Shown here: piece after piece, positions 32,464 to 40,886 of the stretch
Numbering within the stretch: position 1 is the stretch's first letter
Layout of the letters: every line of letters begins with the position of its first letter
From: Caldilineaceae bacterium
GTDB taxonomy: Bacteria > Chloroflexota > Anaerolineae > Caldilineales > Caldilineaceae
Assembly (NCBI GenBank): GCA_020634755.1
Contig: JACKBC010000005.1
Location: 124,001 to 188,000, forward strand
Length of the DNA: 64,000 nucleotides
Reading direction: 5' to 3'
Program-made: the position numbers and the translations under genes
Notes under the pieces: generated by a model
Databases searched by the model: none
What the model was told of the DNA's origin: nothing
Seen by the model: only the letters and a program-made list of their open reading frames with translations

Positions 32464-34612
32464 GGGATCTGTTGTCCACATAAATGGGGCTGGCCCACGC
32501 CATGTGCCCGTCCACTTGCGTGGCCTTGACAAAGTACGGCGTCAACTTTCCTGGCTGGGGATGCACCGTCTGCGTCAATGCCAGTGTCTGCGTGTTCACT
32601 TCGATGGGGTAACGCTCGACCACCACCTGCATGTCGACGCCGCCAAAGTCAAACGCCCGGCGCGGCATATCATCTGTCAGCTCGGCCAGATCGACAGTGA
32701 CTGTGCCCGCCGCCGATTCAAAGACCAACACCCCGCGGCTGGCATCCTCCAGAACCAAATCTAAGCCATCGCGATCGCCGGTGGTCTTGCTGCCAAATGC
32801 AATATGCGTAGCGGACTGTTCTGTAATGCCATCGGCCACCACGTCAAATGAGAAAAGCGCCGCCGCCTCAATGCGACACCCCTCGGTGCGCACCACCCCG
32901 TCCCAAGTGACCCGGCGCTGGCGACCGCGCTCGCGGCTGCCTTGCCAGCTCACGCGGATGTGGTTGGAGTGGCTTAAATTGTGGAAAGCCGGTGGCCGCA
33001 CTTCCTGGATCAGTGCCCGTCCCGCATAAAGTTGCAGCGATTCCAGCGCCACCGCGCCGGTGACGCTGGCCGCCAACGTCACGGCAGATTGCGTTCTCAG
33101 CACGCTGCCCATGGGGGTTTCGTCGGCGGCAAAATCGAGCAATATGCGTGGTCCCGTTGTGCCGTAGCAGCGCCGGGCTTTGAGCGCTGCAAAAACAGCA
33201 TCGCGCGTCAGCGTTTCTGCCAGCACACAGGTAAGGCCGTTCTCAATGCCAAATTCGGCCATGCCCGCACCCTCTGCGCCCGGGCGGCCGTGGTGGCCAT
33301 CGCTGTTGCACATGACGCCCACAATATAGCCTTTGTCGATGGCATCCCACAGCATCCACTCGAAGACGCCCCAGCATGAGACCAGCTCCACCAGCGTGAT
33401 CAGCGCCTGGTCAAAATAATCGCGCATGTTGGCATAGCGCCCGCCCACGTGCATGCAGACCAGCACTTCATCCAGCGGCACGTGCTGCTTTATGCGGCTG
33501 TAAAATATGTCGGCGGGATGCGCAGGGCTGCGTTCATCGGCGGGAATCTCCGGCACCAACCAGTGCGATGAGCGCATAATCGGGTGACCCTCTTGGCGGT
33601 AAAAGACGTTGTGATCCCCACCGGTGGGCGAGCTGGCCGACCATTCATAACCGGGAAAAACAACGAACTGGCCATCTTGGTGAAAGCGCGCCGTGGTCTC
33701 ATTCAGCTGGCGCCAAAATTCATTAGTGATCTGAAAATCGTTGCCCTGATGGCTGGTAAAATCGAGCCGCCCCCATGCGCGGCCAAAGGTAAAATATTCA
33801 TCTGGCGTGCCCACACCCACTGTTTCGCCGGTCTGGGCGTGCAGATCGCCCCAGTAGCGCTTGCGCACGGGCGGCCGCTCGCCAATGACCAGCGGATTGC
33901 TGCGACAGCTGAATGCGCCCACACAAGCGGTCACGTAGCCCTGACCTGCGCCGCGCCCAATGAGCTGGCCATCCACAATGTCAACGTCACCCGTGCCTAC
34001 CCATGCATACTGCACATCTATGGGGGCCGGCGTTGGGTTGCGCCACTGATCTTCGCCTTTGACAAAAATGTCAATTGGCTGGCCCACCACCGCCTGGGAC
34101 GGCAATATGCAAACCAGCGTTTGCATTTCTGCCGTTACGACCTCTACCGTGGGCGATTCAGCCAGTGGACGTGGATCACACGCATTGGTGGGGTCTACCA
34201 GCACCAGAAACTCAAAATGCGATTCAATATAGGTTTGGGCGCGCAGCCCGGGCGCACCATGCGTTGTGTCGCCCAGCGTAATTGTCACCGTGTCGCCCGG
34301 CGCCAGCGAGCCATCATAGACGTCGATGACCACGCTGGGCGTTTTGGGGCGAATGTAGCCGCGCGGCTGCCAGCTTGCCCGCAATTTGGCGGCGCCATTG
34401 GTCACCGCCGTGCTGTAACCGGGTGCTTGCGGATCGGTGAACTGCGGGTCGGCCCAGTCCGACACCATGCGGCGGGCCACTTTAAGCTGACCGCCCGAGT
34501 CGATGCCCAGGCTGCCCACCGTGTAGATCAGCGTCCACGTGCCCAAGCTGCCTGCGGTCACCAGTCTGGTTTCGCGTAGTTCGACGCTGCCAAGGGGCGG
34601 GTATTGTGACAT
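32456..34612 (-). CDS. DUF3604-domain protein (PHP-like metallohydrolase fold)
   Basis: 718-aa protein. The block YWGDLHAQTGETVGVGTPDEY and the later GYEWSASSPTGGDHNVFY, DEVLVCMHVGGR and VGVMCNSDGHHGRPG supply the histidines and aspartates of a PHP-like metal site characteristic of DUF3604. About 240 residues of N-terminal beta-sandwich and about 180 residues of C-terminal beta domain flank it. No signal peptide is seen. The biochemical function of DUF3604 is not established; a phosphoesterase-type activity is suggested by the PHP resemblance. It overlaps a CRP-family regulator gene downstream. Confidence 0.8.
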   Translation of the reverse strand: MSQYPPLGSVELRETRLVTAGSLGTWTLIYTVGSLGIDSGGQLKVARRMVSDWADPQFTDPQAPGYSTAVTNGAAKLRASWQPRGYIRPKTPSVVIDVYDGSLAPGDTVTITLGDTTHGAPGLRAQTYIESHFEFLVLVDPTNACDPRPLAESPTVEVVTAEMQTLVCILPSQAVVGQPIDIFVKGEDQWRNPTPAPIDVQYAWVGTGDVDIVDGQLIGRGAGQGYVTACVGAFSCRSNPLVIGERPPVRKRYWGDLHAQTGETVGVGTPDEYFTFGRAWGRLDFTSHQGNDFQITNEFWRQLNETTARFHQDGQFVVFPGYEWSASSPTGGDHNVFYRQEGHPIMRSSHWLVPEIPADERSPAHPADIFYSRIKQHVPLDEVLVCMHVGGRYANMRDYFDQALITLVELVSCWGVFEWMLWDAIDKGYIVGVMCNSDGHHGRPGAEGAGMAEFGIENGLTCVLAETLTRDAVFAALKARRCYGTTGPRILLDFAADETPMGSVLRTQSAVTLAASVTGAVALESLQLYAGRALIQEVRPPAFHNLSHSNHIRVSWQGSRERGRQRRVTWDGVVRTEGCRIEAAALFSFDVVADGITEQSATHIAFGSKTTGDRDGLDLVLEDASRGVLVFESAAGTVTVDLAELTDDMPRRAFDFGGVDMQVVVERYPIEVNTQTLALTQTVHPQPGKLTPYFVKATQVDGHMAWASPIYVDNRSHG

Positions 34613-34966
34613 GAGAATCTTCCTTTGGTTGTGGATCGGGGATCGATGTGACGATTGTAAACAGAGCGCAGCGGCATGCCATAGGCTGGCTTTCTGAAGC
34701 GAGACCGACGCCTATATCGCCAACACCGTTGCGTGGTATCGGATTGCTATGAAAATCGAAATTGGACGCCGGCGCTTCCGCCAGCAGCAAAATATTGGAT
34801 TGTACGGGCAGAGCCAAAATGCCGGGAGTCTATGACAAAATAGTACTACAAAAATCGGGAAACAGCAGATTTTGTCTGTCTACCAACTGACAGGTGTTCT
34901 ACAAAAAAAACAAGCGCCGAATGTGTTCACACTCGGCGCTTGTTGGCAAGTAGATTTTTGGATAAT
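34613..34966. other. Intergenic region upstream of DUF3604 gene
   Basis: No gene. It includes the terminator of the secreted-protein gene (34909-34944). No clear promoter for the DUF3604 gene was recognised. Confidence 0.5.
34909..34944 (-). terminator. Intrinsic terminator of the secreted-protein gene
   Basis: AACAAGCGCCGA with GTG on the left pairs with CAC and TCGGCGCTTGTT on the right around TTCA. On the minus strand the stem is followed by a run of eight or more Ts. Confidence 0.9.
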
Positions 34967-35779
34967 TTAGCCGCCTTGGCCAAATTTGGGGTCGACCACA
35001 AACTCTGTTAACTCATAGTTGGCCGGTGGGGCAATGGTCAACGTTTCAGACGCAATGTGGAATAAGAAGCGCGGCCCGGGAGACGTTGCGATGACTTCGG
35101 CGCCCAGGTCGGCAACCAGCGAGGACGAATACTGATTGTAGCTGTAATCCTTGGGCCACTGCTCAAACTGCCAGATGCCCGTATTGGTCACGGTCGCTTC
35201 CACGCCAGCGCCCACCTGAAATGCCTCGCTAGCCTCGCCTTTTGTCTGCGGTTTTGTCCAAACATTGGTCAGCCTCATTTCATCTCCACCCCGTTCGATG
35301 CTAAATTTTAGCGAGCGATGCGAAGCCAGCACTGCGTTAGTCGTGGCGTTGTTGGTCCATCTGCCGGTTGCATGTACAGTAATGTCATCGTACAGTTCGC
35401 GGTCGGCCACATCGCCCTTCCAGCCGGCGGCGGCATAGGCTGACTCAATGGCGCCTTGAATATCCAGGTCGCAGGCCACGGCTTCTGGCGATTCTTTGGT
35501 GGGCGCTTTTTGACACGAAACTTTGTACGTATATTCTGAACTCATATAAAATGTGCGGTAATACCGCCGCCATTGTCCCAGCCCCACCCAAATTTCGCCC
35601 GCACGGTTTGCATGATCATATGTAAACTTCCATTCATGCCCTAAAATGGGTGGATCGTTGGGGTTGGGGTAATCTGTAGGGAGGTCTTGGGCTTTTGCCC
35701 GCGGCGCGCTGGCCAACGTCACTGCCAATAAAAGTGACATAATCAGGACTCCATGTATAATTGAAAACAAATTTCGCAC
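34967..35779 (-). CDS. Secreted protein of unknown function
   Basis: 270-aa protein with a Sec signal peptide (hydrophobic core IMSLLLAVTLASA, likely cleavage after PRAKA near residue 30). The mature part is rich in Trp and Tyr (GHEWKFTYDH, WVGLGQWRRYYRTFYMSSEY) with a pair of cysteines about 15 residues apart (SCQKAP, VACDLD). I recognise no domain. It stands alone with its own terminator and a long upstream intergenic region. Confidence 0.65.
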   Translation of the reverse strand: MRNLFSIIHGVLIMSLLLAVTLASAPRAKAQDLPTDYPNPNDPPILGHEWKFTYDHANRAGEIWVGLGQWRRYYRTFYMSSEYTYKVSCQKAPTKESPEAVACDLDIQGAIESAYAAAGWKGDVADRELYDDITVHATGRWTNNATTNAVLASHRSLKFSIERGGDEMRLTNVWTKPQTKGEASEAFQVGAGVEATVTNTGIWQFEQWPKDYSYNQYSSSLVADLGAEVIATSPGPRFLFHIASETLTIAPPANYELTEFVVDPKFGQGG

Positions 35780-36271
35780 GTCTCATCTCCTCTTGATTTT
35801 TGTGAACGCACAACTTCGCCAGTACTAAGGCAAAAGGCGAAGGCATCGTCCTGGATTCATTTGGGGGGCAGCAAGTGGTTTGTATCTTTGGCTCATACGT
35901 ACAGCGTGTGTAAATATTTTTCGCTTGTGGGAAAATATTAGGGTGCACACTTGCAGTAAATGAGCACTATCAGTTGCCGTCCAGATTGCAATGTGGAGTA
36001 ATCTTGGAGACCCTGGCGGCGAAGCTGCGTATAACGTTTACTCGCAGTGGTCATAAAGGGCAGTTGTCGAATATACGGATAAGTTTTGTTCACTTCAGAT
36101 ATATCCGTTTACCACTGTGTTGAGTATATCATAACGCGGGCGGCAAAATGCCTCATAATTGTTACAAAATGCCTCAAAAGTATCGGACAAGCCGACAGAT
36201 TTTGCAAATAGTGTGCTTCCTATAGATAGGATATATGTATTTCTCCCCCCAAAGGTTAATAGTTAAGTGTT
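35780..36271. other. Intergenic region upstream of the STAND ATPase gene
   Basis: These 492 bases separate divergent genes. They hold an inverted pair ACGGATA/TATCCGT (36075-36108), the 21-bp-spaced AATGCCTC direct repeats (36145-36176) and a short palindrome CCTATAGATAGG (36219-36230). No convincing gene. Confidence 0.55.
36145..36176 (+). promoter_or_regulatory. Paired direct repeats upstream of STAND gene
   Basis: AAAATGCCTCA occurs at 36145-36155 and 36166-36176, exactly 21 bases apart. The same pair with the same spacing occurs at 56633-56662. Spacing equal to two DNA turns suggests an operator bound by a dimer or by two adjacent monomers. Confidence 0.55.
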
Positions 36272-39031
36272 ATGGCCAAAACGAATCGCTCTGTAGGACA
36301 GCGTTTTCAAAATGCATCTAGCTTTTTAGATCATTTAAAACTTGCTCTGGAGTTTCACAACAAACCGGGGCTCCTGGCTGAATTTTCACCGCTGGCCACG
36401 CCCTATTTTCTCAGCGGCGCCATAAACAAACATGGAGCAGACGAACCGGTGGCGTGGGGAAGCGTGCTCTGTGCAGAGATCGCACGAACGGTCGAGCTGC
36501 TGTGGGACGAAGCACCCGCCCAGAGTATAGACGAACTTATGCAGCTGGTTGAAGACGCATCGCCAGCTGCGGGGCGCGACAATCGCTATGCCTTTCTCGT
36601 GCTGGAATTGAACTACTTTCAGCGCATAGTGCGCCCACGGCCGCGCAACCAGGCCACAATCTATAGCGACATTCTGCACATTTCGCGCGCCACCCATGAC
36701 CGTCATCTGCGTGAGGCCGTGGAGCGGTTGGGCAATTTCTTTTTGCAGCGGTTGCGCCCCACTGTGCGGCTGGAAACACCAGCCCTGCGCACGGCGCTCA
36801 TCGGGCGCAAGAAGGCGCGCTATGCGCTGCACCATGCGCTGACCCAAGGCCAAAGTGTGACGCTGGTGGGTGTGGGCGGTGTGGGGAAAACCACGTTGGG
36901 CAGCTGGCTCTGTGCCCAGTGGCCAGATGCCAACGCCTTCTGGTTTACCGTGCGCCCCCATTTTAACGATCAGCTGCCCAGTTTGCTCTTTGCCCTGGGC
37001 TACTTTTTGCATCGCCAAGGCGCTTCTGGGCTCTGGCTACAGCTGGTGGCCGATGGCGGCAAGGTAACAGACGCCAACTTGGCGCTGGGACTGGCGCTGG
37101 CCGATATTGAATCGTTGCCGCAGCCGCCGCTCTGCTGTTTTGATGAGATTGATCTGCTGCGGGCTGCCGACCCCGAGCGCGAAAATCCACACCATACTCA
37201 GATTCTGGAATTTATTGCTGGCCTGCGCCACCATGCGCCGCTGCTGTTGATTGGTCAGCGCGCCGTGTTGGAGACGGATGCCACCCTCACATTGGATCGG
37301 TTGAGCTTGGCCGAAATTGAGGAATGGTTGCAGCACGAAGACATTGCGTTTAGCCAGCCAGAATTGACGCAGCTAGAACAGTACACCAGCGGCAATCCGC
37401 GCCTGCTGACGCTCTGTCTGGCGCTGCACCGCACGCTGGAGCAGCGCGAGTTGGCGGAAACGCTGGTGCGCCTGCCCCATACCCCGGCCCTGGGCCCTGT
37501 TTGGGACAGAATGCGCAAGCGGCTGCGTCCCGCGCAAAGGCAGCTTTTGTATGCGCTGAGCGTCTTTCGCACTGCGGCGCCGCAGGATGCCTGGGCCAGT
37601 GCGCACGCCGCGGCGGCCAACGGGGAGCCCGATTCCATCCAGCCGCTCATTCAGCATCACCTGGTTCATGCGGACGGCGCGGGCGGTGTGGCGCTGCTGC
37701 CCACGCTGCGCACCGTACTCTATGACGACTTGGGCGTGGAGCAGCGCGAACAGCTGCATTTGCAGGCGGCCTATATTTGCGCCACGCGGGGTGAGATCAC
37801 CGAAGCAGCTTATCATCTGTGGCAGGGGGGGCAGCCGGGGCGGGCCGTGCAGATTTGGTATCCGCAGCGGCGCAGCGAGATTGAGCGCGGTTTTGCCACG
37901 CAGGCGCTGGAAATTTTTGCCAACATATCGACCACGCGCCTCAAGCCTGCGCAGCAGCGTCAGCTTGCTTTGCTGCGCGCCGAACTATACGATTTTGTGG
38001 GTGAGCCCGAGAAAATGGTAGATAATCTGGCTGGCATCTCTTGGCCAAAGGACGCCGTGGAAAGCATTGACGCCATGCATCTTTGGGGCGTTGGGCTGCA
38101 AAATCAGGGTGAAACTGCCGCCGCCCAGCAGAAGTTGAGTAGCGGTATTGACATTATCACCTATCTCTTTAACAAATATACGCAGCTTCACGTGCGCCGC
38201 GGCACCATCTACATGCATGAACGAGAAGCGCGCGACGCCTGGCGCGAAGCCAACCTGGCCCGCTATCACGCCGAGCATTTGCAGGGCACCATTCAAGATC
38301 AGGTGGGCAACTATGGCGCGGCCCTAACCCACTATGAACAGGCGCTGACCTTGGCGCAAGATCTTGACGATGTGCAGGCCGTGGCCCGCGCTCAGTACTA
38401 TTTGGGCATTGTATCCAGCCGCCAGCAGGATTTTACCGCGGCCTTTACCTATTTCGATGAAGCCATTGAAAATTACGTGCGCATTGGCAACCGCACGCAG
38501 GAGATGTACGTGCGCAGCAATATGGCGGCCTGCCACCTGTTGGCCCAGGAATATACAGCGTCCATCGAGCAGGCACAACAAGCGCTGGCCTTTTATGAAC
38601 GCGCCCATTCGCCCTATTGGATTGCGCTGAACGCTTGCAATCTGGCCGAAGCGCACGTGGAGCTGGGCAGCCTAGCCGACGCCGAAACCTATGCCCTCAA
38701 AACGATTGAACAAGAAGAGGCCGACACTTTTGCCTATGGGCTGTGGATTCTGGGCCGGGTGCGGCGGGCGCAAGCCGGCTATGCCGAAGCCATTCAGCTA
38801 TTGACGCAGGCCATCCAAATTTCGCAGGAGAACGAAGACCGCTGGCAGGTGGCCTACTGCCGCCGCACGCTGGGCGAAGTCTATGCTGACCAGCAGGAGA
38901 TGACCGCCGCCATGGCAGAACTGGAGACCGCCGTTGGGCTTTTTCAGCAAATGCAGCTTGAGGCCGAAGCGCAGAAAACCAAGGCGCTGCTTGCTGCAGT
39001 GGGCCGTGGGTTAGGGCCAGCGCGAACCTAA
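36272..39031 (+). CDS. STAND-type ATPase with C-terminal TPR repeats
   Basis: 919-aa signal-transduction ATPase. An N-terminal region of about 170 residues of unrecognised fold precedes the nucleotide-binding domain: Walker A GVGGVGKTT at 200-208 and Walker B LCCFDEIDLL at 287-296, with a sensor-like LLLIGQRAV and a winged-helix region after it. Residues about 500-905 are TPR-like helical repeats (for example NYGAALTHYEQALTLAQ, DFTAAFTYFDEAIENY, GYAEAIQLLTQAIQIS). Such proteins use the repeats to sense a ligand and the N-terminus to signal. It converges with a TIR-domain gene 84 bases away, a combination often found in defence loci, but no effector domain is recognisable in it. Confidence 0.88.
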   Translation: MAKTNRSVGQRFQNASSFLDHLKLALEFHNKPGLLAEFSPLATPYFLSGAINKHGADEPVAWGSVLCAEIARTVELLWDEAPAQSIDELMQLVEDASPAAGRDNRYAFLVLELNYFQRIVRPRPRNQATIYSDILHISRATHDRHLREAVERLGNFFLQRLRPTVRLETPALRTALIGRKKARYALHHALTQGQSVTLVGVGGVGKTTLGSWLCAQWPDANAFWFTVRPHFNDQLPSLLFALGYFLHRQGASGLWLQLVADGGKVTDANLALGLALADIESLPQPPLCCFDEIDLLRAADPERENPHHTQILEFIAGLRHHAPLLLIGQRAVLETDATLTLDRLSLAEIEEWLQHEDIAFSQPELTQLEQYTSGNPRLLTLCLALHRTLEQRELAETLVRLPHTPALGPVWDRMRKRLRPAQRQLLYALSVFRTAAPQDAWASAHAAAANGEPDSIQPLIQHHLVHADGAGGVALLPTLRTVLYDDLGVEQREQLHLQAAYICATRGEITEAAYHLWQGGQPGRAVQIWYPQRRSEIERGFATQALEIFANISTTRLKPAQQRQLALLRAELYDFVGEPEKMVDNLAGISWPKDAVESIDAMHLWGVGLQNQGETAAAQQKLSSGIDIITYLFNKYTQLHVRRGTIYMHEREARDAWREANLARYHAEHLQGTIQDQVGNYGAALTHYEQALTLAQDLDDVQAVARAQYYLGIVSSRQQDFTAAFTYFDEAIENYVRIGNRTQEMYVRSNMAACHLLAQEYTASIEQAQQALAFYERAHSPYWIALNACNLAEAHVELGSLADAETYALKTIEQEEADTFAYGLWILGRVRRAQAGYAEAIQLLTQAIQISQENEDRWQVAYCRRTLGEVYADQQEMTAAMAELETAVGLFQQMQLEAEAQKTKALLAAVGRGLGPART

Positions 39032-39039
39032 AAAAAGTA

Positions 39040-39099
39040 GGGTTTTCATTGTCAGCTGCCGGATTTATCCGTTGCTATTACGAAGTTCGCAATGGCCCT
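39040..39099 (-). repeat. Dispersed ~60-bp repeat, family III, copy 3
   Basis: The complement begins AGGGCCATTGCGAACTTCGT and continues with AATAGCAACGGATAAATCCG and GCAGCTGACAATGAAAACCC. It occupies almost the whole gap between the convergent STAND and TIR genes and may act as a terminator through its imperfect palindromic structure. Confidence 0.75.
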
Positions 39100-39115
39100 A
39101 GCGGTGGGTAACAGT

Positions 39116-39655
39116 TCAATTTTTATCGTCGGAATTTTCTCTGCGCCGCAACTGAGCAGTGCGCTGCCCGTGGGTCGAGTCTTCGATGAGGGTGTTGAGG
39201 CGACGTTGGCGCGTCGCTGCGCGCTTGGCGCTGATAAAGATCTGCGCCCGCACACCCAGCCCCTTTAGCAGTCGCTGCATATTTTCTTCAAAACGCTCGG
39301 CATTGGTAAAGTCCGCAGGGGTCAACATGGCGATGCGCGGCGGAACGTCACATGGTTGCAGCCGCAGCGGAATCAACCGCCGCTGCCGCCCCGCCGGGTC
39401 GCTGGAAGCAGCCAGCAGCGCCTCAAAATCGTTCCAGGCATGGGCCAGCCAGGCCGGCGTCATGACAGCCAGGGTGTGGCGGCACTGGTCCACGGCGCGT
39501 TCAATGTTGACCAGTTGTGGCGCGCCCACCTCAAAATCAGCCGGCGTTAAAACGCGTAAGCTCGCCATGCGCAACCGCGGCAAAAGCTGCTCCTCAACCC
39601 ACAGCTCGTCGGCGGGGGCATAACTGACAAAGAGATCGTGTGGATGGCGACGCAC
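39116..39655 (-). CDS. TIR-domain protein
   Basis: 179-aa protein from a GTG at 39655. HDLFVSYAPADELWVEEQLLPRL is the first strand and helix of a TIR domain, VNIERAVDQCRHTLAVMTPAWLAHAWNDFEALL (read in blocks) contains the S/TPxWxxxxWxxxE-type segment whose glutamate is catalytic in NADase TIRs, and IPLRLQPCDVPPRI is a later strand. A basic C-terminal tail of about 40 residues follows. Upstream in frame the sequence RFFSNADDVRRHPHD still looks coding, and an ATT at 39682 sits seven bases after AAAGGAG, so translation may begin at that rare start. Convergent with the STAND gene. NAD-cleaving or signalling role possible. Confidence 0.82.
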   Translation of the reverse strand: MRRHPHDLFVSYAPADELWVEEQLLPRLRMASLRVLTPADFEVGAPQLVNIERAVDQCRHTLAVMTPAWLAHAWNDFEALLAASSDPAGRQRRLIPLRLQPCDVPPRIAMLTPADFTNAERFEENMQRLLKGLGVRAQIFISAKRAATRQRRLNTLIEDSTHGQRTAQLRRRENSDDKN

Positions 39656-39919
39656 ATCATCGGCGTTAGAAAAGAAACGAATGGGGGAACTCCTTTCGAC
39701 ATATACCTGGCTCTGTCATAGATGAAAATCGACCACTCGACTAAAATTAGGCGTAATCCTTTTCATCTACGCCAACTGCGAATATAAATTTACTACTTCA
39801 CTTTCTGTACAAGTCTATATGTCAATGTGGCTGCTGTCAATAGGGTAAAAAACGTTTGCGTCCCTTGCGTCTTTTGCGTTGGAAGTGGGCGATAGAGGCG
39901 GGCGTTACTGGAAGAACTA

Positions 39920-40303
39920 TCACCCAATACTGTCTGAAATGTAATCAAGCAACTCGCCAACATCCATGGGCGCAGCCGGTTCGACATTATTTTCGTGACC
40001 CACGTGGCAATGGTGAGGAAAACCTGGGAGGTCTGGAAAGTGAGGCGTGTTGTCCCAGCGGTGCCGCAACACCGTTTGCGTGCTGTTCATCCACTGGTAA
40101 CGATAGTCATCGATAACCAAATGGCCATTGTGGAGGGCAATGTGTAACGCAATTTCAAGGAAATCATCATTGGTCAGGATACAGCGAACCCGCAGGTATC
40201 CATCCAATCGATTGGCTGACCGCCTGATCAAAACTGACGAGCGTACAATAGGATGGCCCAGAATAGCTGCATATTCAGAGTCGATTTGCTCTTGAATCGT
40301 CAT
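39920..40303 (-). CDS. TumE-like (DUF6516) toxin
   Basis: 127-aa protein of the DUF6516/TumE type. LIRRSANRLDGYLRVRCILTNDDFLEI is the first sheet, YRYQWMNSTQTVLRHRWDNTPHFPDLPGFPHHCHVG contains the conserved arginine, Asp-Asn and histidine cluster of the family, and MDVGELLDYISDSI is the C-terminal helix. It overlaps the preceding antitoxin-like gene by four bases (40300-40303). In characterised type II pairs the toxin acts on RNA or translation; no catalytic claim is made here. Confidence 0.72.
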   Translation of the reverse strand: MTIQEQIDSEYAAILGHPIVRSSVLIRRSANRLDGYLRVRCILTNDDFLEIALHIALHNGHLVIDDYRYQWMNSTQTVLRHRWDNTPHFPDLPGFPHHCHVGHENNVEPAAPMDVGELLDYISDSIG

Positions 40304-40653
40304 AATGCAGGTGACAATTGAGATTTTAGTAGGTCAACCGCCTGACTCAACCGCTGATGCATTTTGTACAGAACTTGCCACTCAAAGTGGTCGGCATCAT
40401 CACTAGCTTGCCCGGCTTGATATTTTTCATAGAAAGCCGCCGATATCATCCCGAAACGTTGTTCAAACTCGCTCAAACTGTCTGCCAGTTCAGCGAGCTG
40501 TGCTTCGTCTTGCTGCACCTGATGTTCTAGCAGCTTGTAAATAGTGCGATCCACTACATCATTATGATAGCCCTGCTCATATAGCGATTCGAGCGTGCGT
40601 AGACGCTGCAGGGTAGCTGTGCTATCGTCAGTTGCAGTTGCGTGTATATCCAT
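40300..40653 (-). CDS. Antitoxin-like partner of TumE-type toxin
   Basis: 117-aa, acidic, helical protein. The segment ADSLSEFEQRFGMISAAFYEKYQAGQASDDADHFEW resembles that of the second pair's partner (58218-58553), supporting one antitoxin family with two divergent members. No DNA-binding motif is evident at the N-terminus. It precedes and overlaps the toxin-like gene, the usual antitoxin-toxin order. Confidence 0.68.
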   Translation of the reverse strand: MDIHATATDDSTATLQRLRTLESLYEQGYHNDVVDRTIYKLLEHQVQQDEAQLAELADSLSEFEQRFGMISAAFYEKYQAGQASDDADHFEWQVLYKMHQRLSQAVDLLKSQLSPAL

Positions 40654-40886
40654 CAGAGTAGCCTCTCCCTAGAGTTCATCACTGGCAGCCCTATGTATGA
40701 AGCGCTGTTAATAACCGTATTCTAGCACAACCGAAAAAGTCGCGCATCTTCATTTTTAAGTTAATCAATCCAGCCTTTGCCGCTATTATTGCATTCTTCA
40801 CCCGTTGTGTGTCACAATATGACAAGCTCCGCCTTCGTCAATCAATGTCACAAATTGAAGACAATTGCAATCAAAAAGGAACTCTC

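Noticed and set aside
35634..35948. Minus-strand 104-codon frame upstream of the secreted-protein gene
   Set aside because: It overlaps the signal-peptide region of the better-supported gene in another frame and lacks a ribosome site and recognisable composition.
39719..39770. AGATGAAAA/TTTTCATCT inverted pair and CTCGACTAAAAT near the TIR gene, resembling the 156-bp element interior
   Set aside because: Only about a dozen bases match and no terminal repeats or duplication are present, so a third family II copy is not supported.
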